Part shown: in pieces, positions 1-5,850 of the stretch
Position numbering within the stretch: the stretch's first letter is position 1
Layout of the letters: every line of letters begins with the position of its first letter
NCBI GenBank assembly: GCA_946886805.1
Contig: CAMPJM010000278.1
Coordinates: forward strand, 1-5,850
Origin: an uncultured Flammeovirgaceae bacterium
Lineage (GTDB): Bacteria; Bacteroidota; Bacteroidia; Cytophagales; Cyclobacteriaceae
Length of the DNA stretch: 5,850 bases
Direction: 5' to 3'
Position numbers and translations under genes: made by a program
Notes under the pieces: generated by a model
Seen by the model: only the letters and a program-made list of their open reading frames with translations
What the model was told of the DNA's origin: nothing
Databases searched by the model: none

Positions 1-669
1 TATAAATTGTATGAAGCCGGAAAATACAACGATGTTCCCGTCTTGATTGGTTATAATTCCGATGAAGGACTGAGTTTTCCGTCCGCAAATACACCTGACG
101 AATATATTGCAGGGGTGGAACGCAGGTTTGGCCCTTTTGCCGATAGTTTAGTTAAAGCATACCCTGCTGGTGAAACCAATGTACCCCGATCGGCTCGTAA
201 TTTGATGCGCGATGCGGCGTTTGGCTGGCATACGTGGAGTTGGGCACGACTTCAGTCAAAGGTCGGAAATTCCGAGGTATATTTTTACTATTTCGACCAG
301 CACCCCGAGCGTAGTGAAGGCTCCCCGGAGTTTGACCATGGAACACCACATGGCGTTGATGTACCTTATGTGTTCATGAACCTCGATCGGGAAAACCCCA
401 AAGTTTCTGAGTCTGATTTGGCCATTTCTGAAACCATGGCAACCTATTGGACTAACTTTGCCAAACATGGCAATCCAAACGGTGAGGGCGTCCCTAGCTG
501 GCCAGCCTTTAGCAATGCGAATCCGGATGTCATGCACCTTGGACCCACGGCTAATATAGGACCGGTTCCAGATGAGGGTTCTCTGAGGGTATTGGATAAG
601 TATTTTGAATGGCGGAGAAGTGACGAAGGTAAGACATGGGCGGAAAATAAATTTTCACCGAGCGAATGA
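1..669 (+). CDS. Type B carboxylesterase (para-nitrobenzyl esterase-like), C-terminal part, 5' truncated by window edge
   Basis: This is the last 222 codons of an alpha/beta-hydrolase of the type B carboxylesterase family, which hydrolyses carboxylic esters with a Ser-Glu-His triad. The frame is open from base 1, so the TTG at 7 is not the start. Two family blocks are visible. 'PVLIGYNSDEG' carries the catalytic acid Glu (codon 64-66), matching the 'DEG' block of the family. 'GTPHGVDVPYVF' carries the catalytic His (codon 349-351), followed by the usual 'D.PYVF'. The end, 'ATYWTNFAKHGNPNG' then 'WPAF', is the standard C-terminal helix and strand. The nucleophile Ser (GxSxG block) and any signal peptide lie upstream of the window. 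Family members are usually about 500-550 residues, so a little over half is missing. It lies on the same strand as the GH9 and CE6 genes, so removal of acyl or feruloyl decorations from a polysaccharide is a reasonable inference. The exact ester is unknown. Confidence 0.93.
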   Translation, partial: YKLYEAGKYNDVPVLIGYNSDEGLSFPSANTPDEYIAGVERRFGPFADSLVKAYPAGETNVPRSARNLMRDAAFGWHTWSWARLQSKVGNSEVYFYYFDQHPERSEGSPEFDHGTPHGVDVPYVFMNLDRENPKVSESDLAISETMATYWTNFAKHGNPNGEGVPSWPAFSNANPDVMHLGPTANIGPVPDEGSLRVLDKYFEWRRSDEGKTWAENKFSPSE

Positions 670-687
670 ACAAAGACAACGGATTAA

Positions 688-770
688 TGAAGTTAAATTA
701 AGTCTATTACCTCTTCTCACTTTAGTAGAAGGGCAGGGATGACGTATAAAATGCGCTTAATTTAACTGCA
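688..770. repeat. Long-spaced inverted repeat with a nested hairpin
   Basis: The arms are 688-702 (tgaagttaaattaag) and 756-770 (cttaatttaactgca). They are reverse complements at 14 of 15 positions, including a perfect 12-base core (691-702 with 756-767). The 53-base spacer contains a second hairpin at 713-731 (cttct-c-act-tt-agt-agaag, one bulged base). The structure begins 18 bases after the carboxylesterase stop and ends 93 bases before the GH9 start. It could fold as an RNA 3'-end or processing structure for the esterase transcript, or form a cruciform. There is no T-run after the right arm, so it is not a classical intrinsic terminator. The pairing is read directly; the function is not known. 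Confidence 0.5.
747..758 (+). repeat. 12-base word shared upstream of two genes, copy 1
   Basis: The word taaaatgcgctt occurs here, 105 bases before the GH9 start, and again at 3528-3539 before the CE6-type esterase. Orientation is the same. This copy overlaps the right arm of the inverted repeat at 688-770. It could be a shared operator or promoter part, but nothing in the sequence proves a role. Confidence 0.3.
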
Positions 771-863
771 TTGGACGAAGCTTAGGTGGTTTTCGCCTTG
801 GGTACAAATGTCTGAATGCGTTTTACTCCCTTACCCTATTAAATAAAATATTCTATAAAAATT

Positions 864-3452
864 ATGATGATATATACCATTATTCAACGTCTGAAAAGTC
901 GTGTTACGTTTTTATTTCTCTTTCTTTCGTGGAGCTGTTTTTCTCAAAGCCAGCAACTTGAACTAAATGACCTTGAATATTTTGAGGCAAATGGTATAAA
1001 TGTGTTGGTCTACAGCAACCGATATAATCCTGTATTTTTCGATGAAAAAACAGCAGGAATAGAATTGATTCATCACGGGGTAAGAACGGCAACAGGAGGA
1101 GCTGTTCGCTTGCACCACACCCCGGAACAATGGGACTTAGTCCCAGAGATTGTAAGCAGAAATGTTGACAGAGAAAGCAACTCAATTTCTACCGTATTGC
1201 GCTACGCCGATTTCGACTTTGATAGCGAAATAAAGGTCACGCCACACAAAACGGGATTTCGAATTGAAGTGTTTTTGGAGAAGCCGCTCCCAACAGAACT
1301 GGTAGGTCGGGCGGGATTCAATTTTGAATTTCTTCCTCCAGACTATTGGGAAAGTATTTACCTTGCTGACGGAAGCCCAAAACTGTTTCCAAGATATCCC
1401 GCAAGCGACACGCAAATCAGACCTAAGAGTGAGAAAATTCAACAAATATTCGATCACTCTACTTTTGATGATCGTGGGAGAGATGAGTATTTAGAACCTT
1501 TACCTATTTCCACGGCTAATACTTATGTTTTGGCACCGGATAATCCCGAACGACGAGTAACCATCAAATCCGATTCCGAGATAATGTTTTTTGACGGACG
1601 AATACTGGCACAAAATGGATGGTATGTATTTCGCTCCATGCTCTCACCCGGGAAAACTGGAAAAGTATTGGAATGGTATGTGGAGCCCAGTACTATCCCA
1701 GACTGGATAAGAGAGCCTAATATCGGTTTTTCGCAAGTGGGCTATACGCCTGCACAGGATAAAACAGCGATCATTGAATTAGATAAGAACGACACACCTC
1801 ATGCAACTGCTACACTATATCAGATCACCAAAGACGGGAACTCACTTCCGGTATTTTCCGGTAAAACAGAAGAATGGGGCAGGTATCTGCGCTACAATCA
1901 TCTTCTTTTCGATTTTAGTGAAGTGAAAGAAGAAGGTGTTTACTTTATCGAATATAATGGGCAACGAACCAATGTTTTTCCAATTGCGAATGATGTGTAC
2001 GAGGGTATCTGGCACGCCACAATGGATGTTTGGCTTCCTATTCAGATGGATCATATGACCGTAAATGAAGGTTATCGCATTTGGCATGGGAAAGCCCACC
2101 AGGATGATGCTCTTCAGGCACCACTCAATCACAATCATTTTGACGGGTACAGGATGGGTGATACGACAGACACACGTTTCAAGCCTTTTGAGCGTATTCC
2201 TGGGTTAGATGTAGGGGGCTGGTACGATGCCGGAGATTTTGATATCCAAACTGGCTCGCATAATGCGGTTGTGATGGATCTGGTTCAAATCTACGAAGCG
2301 TTTGCGCCACCGCGGGACATGACTTATGTAGATCAGGCGACAAAATACACAGATCTTCACCGCCCTGACCGCAAAAATGATATGCTGCAACAAATAGAGC
2401 ATGGCGTATTGGCTTTGGTCGCTCAAATTGAGAATATCGGGCATCCCATAAGGGGAATAGTAGTGGGCGATTTGCACCAGTATCATCATCTCGGCGATGC
2501 TGCGACAATTACAGACAATCTGCCTTACAATCCTGATTTGAAGCCTTACGAAACCGACGGCGGGAGCAGTGGCACAATGGACGAGAGGTGGGTTTTTACA
2601 AACCGTAGCACATATATGGATTACTCAACGGCAGCATCATTGGCAGCAGCAAGCCGCGTGTTGAAAGAATTCAACCCCGATTTATCGCAAAGAGCATTAG
2701 ACGCTGCCCTGAAAATGTGGGAAGATAATGTAGACGATGATGAACAGGATAATGGAAGTGGACGACGTTGGGGGACAGGAAATCTCTCACCTGCACTTCA
2801 GTTATTTATAACAACTAAGGAGGATCGCTTCAAAAAAGCTTTCGAAAAAGCTCTTTGGAGCCAGATGAATAGTACTATGTTTGACACAGACAGACCTGGA
2901 AATTTTCCGGTAGAGAACGCATTTTCTTATGCTATTATGGCTCACCCTTATATGGATACTAATTTTCATAATAAGTTGCGTCCTTTTATTTTAAAATATA
3001 AAGATGAATCGAAACTGGTTACTTCAGAAAGTCCATACGAAGTGCCTATGGGTGGCCGTGGTTGGGCAGGCAATACGCCGATTATGAAATGGGCTATCAA
3101 TAACTATTTCATAAATCAATACTATCCTGATATCATGGACGCTGAGTCTGTATTCAAAGCAATGAACTACATCCTTGGCTGCCATCCCTATTCCAATATC
3201 TCGTTTGTTGCGACAGTAGGGGTAAAATCTAAAAAGGTAACTTACGGTAGCAATCGAGCAGATTTTACATTCATAGCAGGAGGTGTTGTGCCGGGTCTGG
3301 TATTCCTACAACCCGATTTCTATGAGAATAAAGATGACTGGCCTTTCCTGTGGGGACAGAACGAGGCAATCATTACCACAGCCACGCCCTACATTTTCTT
3401 AGCTCATGCCGTTGAAGAACTAGCAAGAAAGATAAACAATGAAAAAGATTAG
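864..3452 (+). CDS. Exported glycoside hydrolase family 9 enzyme with CelD_N-like Ig domain and an extra N-terminal module
   Basis: GH9 enzymes are inverting hydrolases, mostly endo- or exo-beta-1,4-glucanases, with some glucosaminidases and xyloglucan-active members. Residues 1 to about 28 form a Sec signal peptide: basic start (R9, K11, R13), hydrophobic 'VTFLFLFLSW', then 'CFSQSQ'. Residues ~30-280 are a beta-rich module I cannot assign. Residues ~284-375 match the CelD_N Ig-like domain ('IGFSQVGYTPAQDKTAII', 'LLFDFSEVKEEGVYFIEY'). Residues ~378-855 are the (alpha/alpha)6-barrel. 'DVGGWYDAGDFD' gives the GH9 aspartates D455 (likely base) and D458; 'WGQNEAII' gives the likely acid E834. 'DERWVFTNRST' and 'AASLAAASRVLK' (572-601) also fit this GH9 group. 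The usual His-His-Arg block before the final Glu is missing: 'KKVTYGSNRAD' stands there. There is no dockerin, no carbohydrate-binding module at the C-terminus and no type IX sorting domain. The start is ATG-ATG after an A/T-rich leader without a Shine-Dalgarno. Substrate is uncertain; the family call is secure. Confidence 0.93.
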   Translation: MMIYTIIQRLKSRVTFLFLFLSWSCFSQSQQLELNDLEYFEANGINVLVYSNRYNPVFFDEKTAGIELIHHGVRTATGGAVRLHHTPEQWDLVPEIVSRNVDRESNSISTVLRYADFDFDSEIKVTPHKTGFRIEVFLEKPLPTELVGRAGFNFEFLPPDYWESIYLADGSPKLFPRYPASDTQIRPKSEKIQQIFDHSTFDDRGRDEYLEPLPISTANTYVLAPDNPERRVTIKSDSEIMFFDGRILAQNGWYVFRSMLSPGKTGKVLEWYVEPSTIPDWIREPNIGFSQVGYTPAQDKTAIIELDKNDTPHATATLYQITKDGNSLPVFSGKTEEWGRYLRYNHLLFDFSEVKEEGVYFIEYNGQRTNVFPIANDVYEGIWHATMDVWLPIQMDHMTVNEGYRIWHGKAHQDDALQAPLNHNHFDGYRMGDTTDTRFKPFERIPGLDVGGWYDAGDFDIQTGSHNAVVMDLVQIYEAFAPPRDMTYVDQATKYTDLHRPDRKNDMLQQIEHGVLALVAQIENIGHPIRGIVVGDLHQYHHLGDAATITDNLPYNPDLKPYETDGGSSGTMDERWVFTNRSTYMDYSTAASLAAASRVLKEFNPDLSQRALDAALKMWEDNVDDDEQDNGSGRRWGTGNLSPALQLFITTKEDRFKKAFEKALWSQMNSTMFDTDRPGNFPVENAFSYAIMAHPYMDTNFHNKLRPFILKYKDESKLVTSESPYEVPMGGRGWAGNTPIMKWAINNYFINQYYPDIMDAESVFKAMNYILGCHPYSNISFVATVGVKSKKVTYGSNRADFTFIAGGVVPGLVFLQPDFYENKDDWPFLWGQNEAIITTATPYIFLAHAVEELARKINNEKD

Positions 3453-3527
3453 CATTTTATCCACCATATTGCCGGCTAATTCTTGATTTAAGTGAATATT
3501 TCCCGCGGAATTTATAGAAAGTGGCTG

Positions 3528-3539
3528 TAAAATGCGCTT
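3528..3539 (+). repeat. 12-base word shared upstream of two genes, copy 2
   Basis: This is the second copy of taaaatgcgctt, identical to 747-758 and in the same orientation, 35 bases before the ATG of the CE6-type esterase. The matching stretch does not extend clearly beyond 12 bases. The rest of the 122-base gap (3453-3574) is A/T-rich, with no clear TAnnTTTG promoter box and no strong terminator hairpin. Confidence 0.3.
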
Positions 3540-3574
3540 TTGCTGAATTAAAACAATTTAAAAAAAACTAAGAA

Positions 3575-4426
3575 ATGAAAATAAGTATTAAATTCATGTT
3601 AACAGCAGTGCTTCTGTGTTTGAATAGTCAAGTATATTCTCAAGACCCGGATTTCCATATCTATCTTTCCTTTGGCCAATCAAACATGGAGGGACATGCC
3701 CGCTTCGAGCCACAGGATACTACCGTAGATAGTCGCTTTCAGGTAATGGCGGCGGTAGATTGCCCTGACCTGGAAAGAACAAAAGGAAACTGGTACACCG
3801 CCATTCCTCCTTTATCTAGGTGCCACACCGGTCTCACACCTACCGATTACTTCGGCAGGACACTCATAGCTAACCTTCCCGACAGTATCCGCGTAGGCGT
3901 GATCAATGTCTCCGTGGGGGGGTGTAAGATCGAGCTTTTTGATAAAGACAACTATCAGGAATATGTATCATCCAGCCCCGATTGGTTGAAAAACATGGTC
4001 AAAGAATATGACGGCAATCCATACGCTCGACTTGTAGAGTTGGGGAGGCTGGCGCAAAAAGACGGAGTGATCAAAGGAATATTGTTGCACCAGGGGGAGT
4101 CGAACACAGGTGACGCTCAATGGCCTGAAAAAGTCAAGGTAGTTTACAATAATTTACTTAAAGATTTGGACCTCGATCCCAATTCAATTCCATTACTTGC
4201 AGGCGAATTAGTGAGTGCTGAACAGGGAGGAAAGTGTGCGAGCATGAACGCTATTATCGCCACGCTTCCACAGATGATACCTAAGGCTCATGTTATTTCC
4301 TCCGAAGATTGCGAAGCCATCTCTGATGGCTTGCATTTCTCCGCAGAAGGTTATCGGAAGCTGGGCAAAAGATACGGAGCAAAAATGCTTGCGCTAATGG
4401 GTTACAAAATAGCCGGAGTGGAATAA
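3575..4426 (+). CDS. Exported SGNH-fold carbohydrate esterase, CE6/SASA (sialate O-acetylesterase-like) type, probable acetylxylan esterase
   Basis: This enzyme probably removes O-acetyl groups from a polysaccharide such as xylan in the periplasm or at the cell surface. Residues 1 to about 22 are a signal peptide ('MKISIKFMLTAVLLCLNSQVYSQ'-type: two lysines, hydrophobic core, cleavage near 'YSQ'). The four SGNH blocks follow in order. 'SFGQSNMEG' has nucleophile S36. 'NVSVGGCKIELF' carries the oxyanion glycines G115/G116. 'LLHQGESN' (171-177) is typical of the SASA family. 'SDGLHFSAEGYRKLG' has the catalytic pair D251 and H254. At 283 residues it is a complete single-domain member. Five cysteines in the mature part (63, 83, 117, 221, 246) could form disulfides after export. 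It lies 122 bases after the GH9 gene on the same strand, so co-expression is likely though not proven. Exact substrate is inferred; members of this family have been described as acetylxylan esterases or sialate esterases. Confidence 0.92.
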   Translation: MKISIKFMLTAVLLCLNSQVYSQDPDFHIYLSFGQSNMEGHARFEPQDTTVDSRFQVMAAVDCPDLERTKGNWYTAIPPLSRCHTGLTPTDYFGRTLIANLPDSIRVGVINVSVGGCKIELFDKDNYQEYVSSSPDWLKNMVKEYDGNPYARLVELGRLAQKDGVIKGILLHQGESNTGDAQWPEKVKVVYNNLLKDLDLDPNSIPLLAGELVSAEQGGKCASMNAIIATLPQMIPKAHVISSEDCEAISDGLHFSAEGYRKLGKRYGAKMLALMGYKIAGVE

Positions 4427-4921
4427 TTGATACCGTACACTGACGGACTATATCGATAAAAATGATTAAATTAATTGAGATTTAAACATTTAATTCTTAA
4501 GGTACCGTCAACATTATCTTCCCTTCATCACCGCTGGAATCCATGAGCAGGACGTTTGGAAAGAAGCATTTCGGGTTTCGATGTTAAACGCATTGATATT
4601 CGGACATAACAATTGCCAGGAACTTACTCCGCTATTATTACAAGTTAGTCCAATGTTATTAGCATACGCCTATAAATCTAACGATAGCCTGGTCCATAGC
4701 GATCGGGCTTTTGCTTAAATCCCCAGGTTTTATTTACAAAAAGCACAGGGAGATCGCTTTTAAAATGAAAGGAGTTTCAATGAACTACTTATCCGTCCAT
4801 ACGGACGGGTAATAATGATCGGGAGCCGTGTTCGTTTAATAAAGGAATGTCTTAAAGGCGATTTCCCTCACAAAACGCATTGCGAAGATCTGATCAATGT
4901 CAAATCTATCAAATTGTGGGA
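4427..4921. other. Convergent intergenic region, 495 bases, no intact gene
   Basis: The region separates the 3' ends of the CE6-type esterase (+) and the HTCS gene (-). Both transcripts must end here, yet I see no hairpin followed by a T-run on either strand. The first ~65 bases are very A/T-rich with only weak repeats. From about 4494 on, the plus strand shows unusually long open stretches (possible decayed gene, listed separately). A perfect short hairpin lies at 4789-4812. No tRNA, CRISPR or insertion-sequence end is recognisable. Confidence 0.6.
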
Positions 4922-4925
4922 TTAA
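4494..4925 (+). pseudogene. Possible decayed coding sequence (frame remnants, unidentified)
   Basis: Reading the plus strand in the frame of base 4494, there are 74 open codons to a TAA at 4716-4718, then 14 codons to a TAA at 4761-4763, then 53 codons to a TAA at 4923-4925. The conceptual peptide looks protein-like, for example 'GIHEQDVWKEAFRVSMLN' early and 'NVKSIKLWD' at the end. In the next frame an open stretch 4687-4812 gives 'YKKHREIAFKMKGVS' and ends at 'HTDG', just where the first frame resumes with 'GRVIMIGSRV'. A broken gene with two or more frameshifts would look like this. No family is recognised, codons are not independently tested, and the pattern could be chance. The last four bases overlap the HTCS stop on the other strand. 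Confidence 0.3.
4789..4812. repeat. Strong short hairpin (10-pair stem, 4-base loop)
   Basis: Bases 4789-4798 (ttatccgtcc) pair with 4803-4812 (ggacgggtaa) around the loop atac; nine pairs are Watson-Crick and one is T-G. The G/C core ccgtcc/ggacgg is perfect. It lies between two convergent genes, 363 bases after the esterase stop and 110 bases after the HTCS stop, so a role in ending one or both transcripts is possible. No T-run follows on either strand. It also overlaps the possible decayed frame. Confidence 0.45.
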
Positions 4926-5850
4926 TTTTCCCGCAATCTTAAATGCATCTCCATAAAATTACTTGGCGATTCTCCATAAAAGTCCTTGAAAGCACTGGAA
5001 AAAGTAGCGAGATTTGTGAAGCCAACCGCATAAGCTACTTCTGAGATATTTATATTTTTAGTAGATAACAAGTTTGCCGCTTGCTGTAAGCGGATATTGC
5101 GTATGAGGTCGCGGGTTGATTGATTGGTCAATTCTTTTGTTTTACGGTGTAGGTGCACACGGCTTATCCCAACTTCTTTAGCTAACATTTCAACGCTTAA
5201 CGCAGGGTTGTTTATGTTTTCGCTGATAATGTCCATGATCTTCAGTAGCAACTTCTCGTCGGCTGATTTTATGCTTACTTTTTGGACTTTATCTTCCTGA
5301 TGTTGATTTCCGGCAAAATTGTTCCGTAGAATCTCCCTATTCTTAATGATATTCTGAATAGTCCTATTTAAGATATCAAGGTTAAACGGTTTTACAATAT
5401 AGGCGTCGGCACCTATTCCTAAGCCTTCCAAATTATCTTCTTCTTCGGATTTTGCGGTCAAAAGAATAATAGGTATATGGTTGATGTTTACATTCTGCTT
5501 AATTTTGCGACAGAGCGTAATGCCATCCATTTCTGGCATCATAATATCACTAATAATCAAATCGGGAGCTTCCTTAAGTACCTGAGAAAGGGCTTCTTTA
5601 CCATTAGAGCAGGTCATTATGTGATACTCTGTTGCCAATTCCTGAAAAATATAATTTCGAATTTCCACGTCATCATCGACAACAAGCACACGATATTTGC
5701 TTTTCGATTTGGTCTTGCTTTCTTCTTTTTCAATTATATCTGTTGCCATCTGCAGAGTGAGTTGTTCAGCCTTCAGGAGAACAGGCGGAACATGTGCAAT
5801 CTCCTCCTTGCTTAAGTGCTCGTTTCCTAAAGGTAGTCGGATTATAAACC
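4922..5850 (-). CDS. Hybrid two-component system regulator (HTCS), C-terminal part: kinase ATPase tail, receiver, AraC-type DNA-binding domain; 5' truncated by window edge
   Basis: HTCS proteins fuse a periplasmic sensor, inner-membrane histidine kinase, receiver and DNA-binding domain in one chain, and activate polysaccharide utilization genes on sensing an oligosaccharide. The frame is open to the right edge (308 residues visible). The first part, 'FIIRLPLGNEHLSKEEI' (5848-5798), is the typical end of the HATPase domain plus the linker after it, so the ATG at 5749 is internal. Counting from that ATG, the receiver spans ~19-138: acidic pocket D25-D27, phosphoacceptor D68 in 'LIISDIMMPEMDG', T98 and K120 ('VKPF'). 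The AraC/XylS-type domain spans ~165-270, with first helix-turn-helix around 'LAKEVGISRVHLHRKTKEL' and second around 'EVAYAVGFTNLATFSSAF'. All key receiver residues are present. Complete HTCS proteins are usually 1300-1400 residues, so about a thousand residues lie outside the window. The gene converges on the esterase/GH9 genes, its likely targets by inference. Confidence 0.94.
   Translation of the reverse strand, partial: FIIRLPLGNEHLSKEEIAHVPPVLLKAEQLTLQMATDIIEKEESKTKSKSKYRVLVVDDDVEIRNYIFQELATEYHIMTCSNGKEALSQVLKEAPDLIISDIMMPEMDGITLCRKIKQNVNINHIPIILLTAKSEEEDNLEGLGIGADAYIVKPFNLDILNRTIQNIIKNREILRNNFAGNQHQEDKVQKVSIKSADEKLLLKIMDIISENINNPALSVEMLAKEVGISRVHLHRKTKELTNQSTRDLIRNIRLQQAANLLSTKNINISEVAYAVGFTNLATFSSAFKDFYGESPSNFMEMHLRLREN

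Noticed and set aside
666..701. 11-codon frame starting with an ATG overlapping the carboxylesterase stop
   Set aside because: The overlap resembles coupled translation, but the peptide (MNKDNGLMKLN) is too short and nothing supports a function.
771..863. Bacteroidota-type promoter (TTTG / TAnnTTTG) before the GH9 gene
   Set aside because: The stretch is A/T-rich, but I found no convincing TAnnTTTG box at a suitable spacing; the same holds for 3453-3574.
864..950. Lipoprotein signal in the GH9 enzyme (Cys25 in 'LSWSCFSQ')
   Set aside because: Trp at the -2 position is a poor lipobox match, and 'FSQ' directly after suggests ordinary signal-peptidase cleavage; surface anchoring is not supported.
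2179..2508. 109-codon minus-strand open frame, with several similar ones at 904-1185, 1182-1457, 1842-2138 and 2205-2489
   Set aside because: All lie wholly within the GH9 coding sequence, whose motifs are clear on the plus strand; their translations show no domain.
3465..3520. G/C-rich palindromes gccggc and ccgcgg after the GH9 gene as terminators
   Set aside because: These six-base palindromes have no loop and no T-run, and the flanks do not pair well enough for a stable hairpin.
4581..4718. Insertion-sequence remnant suggested by 'SLVHSDRAF', which resembles the 'HSDRG' block of IS3-type transposases
   Set aside because: Only a few residues match, the surrounding residues do not fit the family, and there are no terminal repeats or target duplications.
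4765..4812. 15-codon frame preceded by A/T-rich sequence and ending in the hairpin
   Set aside because: Too short and without support as a separate gene; treated as part of the possible decayed frame.
4878..4899. Inverted repeat cattg...caatg as a terminator for the HTCS gene
   Set aside because: Only five pairs, a 12-base loop, and no T-run after it on the minus strand.
5477..5815. 112-codon plus-strand open frame inside the HTCS gene
   Set aside because: It is antisense to well-conserved receiver and linker sequence, with a low-complexity, Phe-rich translation and no recognisable domain; it is a by-product of the real gene's codons.

Overview
The window comes from a bacterium of the phylum Bacteroidota. 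The main reason is the minus-strand regulator, which ends in the arrangement histidine-kinase ATPase tail, receiver domain, AraC-type DNA-binding domain. That is the C-terminal half of a hybrid two-component system (HTCS), a regulator type concentrated in this phylum. Supporting signs are export signals ending in 'FSQ' or 'YSQ', A/T-rich leaders without clear Shine-Dalgarno sequences, and carbohydrate-active enzymes packed together. Genus and species cannot be read from the sequence.

Layout. Bases 1-669 (+) are the 3' end of a type B carboxylesterase whose start lies left of the window. A 194-base gap follows, holding a 14/15-match inverted repeat with a smaller hairpin inside it. Bases 864-3452 (+) encode an exported 862-residue glycoside hydrolase family 9 (GH9) enzyme with an unassigned N-terminal module, a CelD_N-like Ig domain and a divergent catalytic domain. 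After a 122-base gap, 3575-4426 (+) encode an exported 283-residue SGNH-fold carbohydrate esterase of the CE6/SASA type. A 495-base stretch without an intact gene (4427-4921) holds what may be a decayed reading frame and a strong short hairpin. Bases 4922-5850 (-) are the 3' part of the HTCS gene, which runs off the right edge. The ATG at 5749 is internal and is not the gene start.

How the genes fit together (inference). Two esterases flank a GH9 hydrolase, with an HTCS converging on them. This looks like the edge of a polysaccharide utilization locus for an ester-decorated plant or algal beta-glycan: the esterases would remove acyl groups, the GH9 would cleave the backbone or an oligosaccharide, and the HTCS would sense a breakdown product in the periplasm and activate the genes. 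No SusC/SusD pair, transporter or mobile element is visible here. The substrate is not determined by the sequence.

No wholly new system is evident. The points most worth a second look are the GH9 active-site divergence and its N-terminal module, the decayed frame between the convergent genes, the inverted repeat at 688-770, and a 12-base word shared upstream of the GH9 and CE6 genes.
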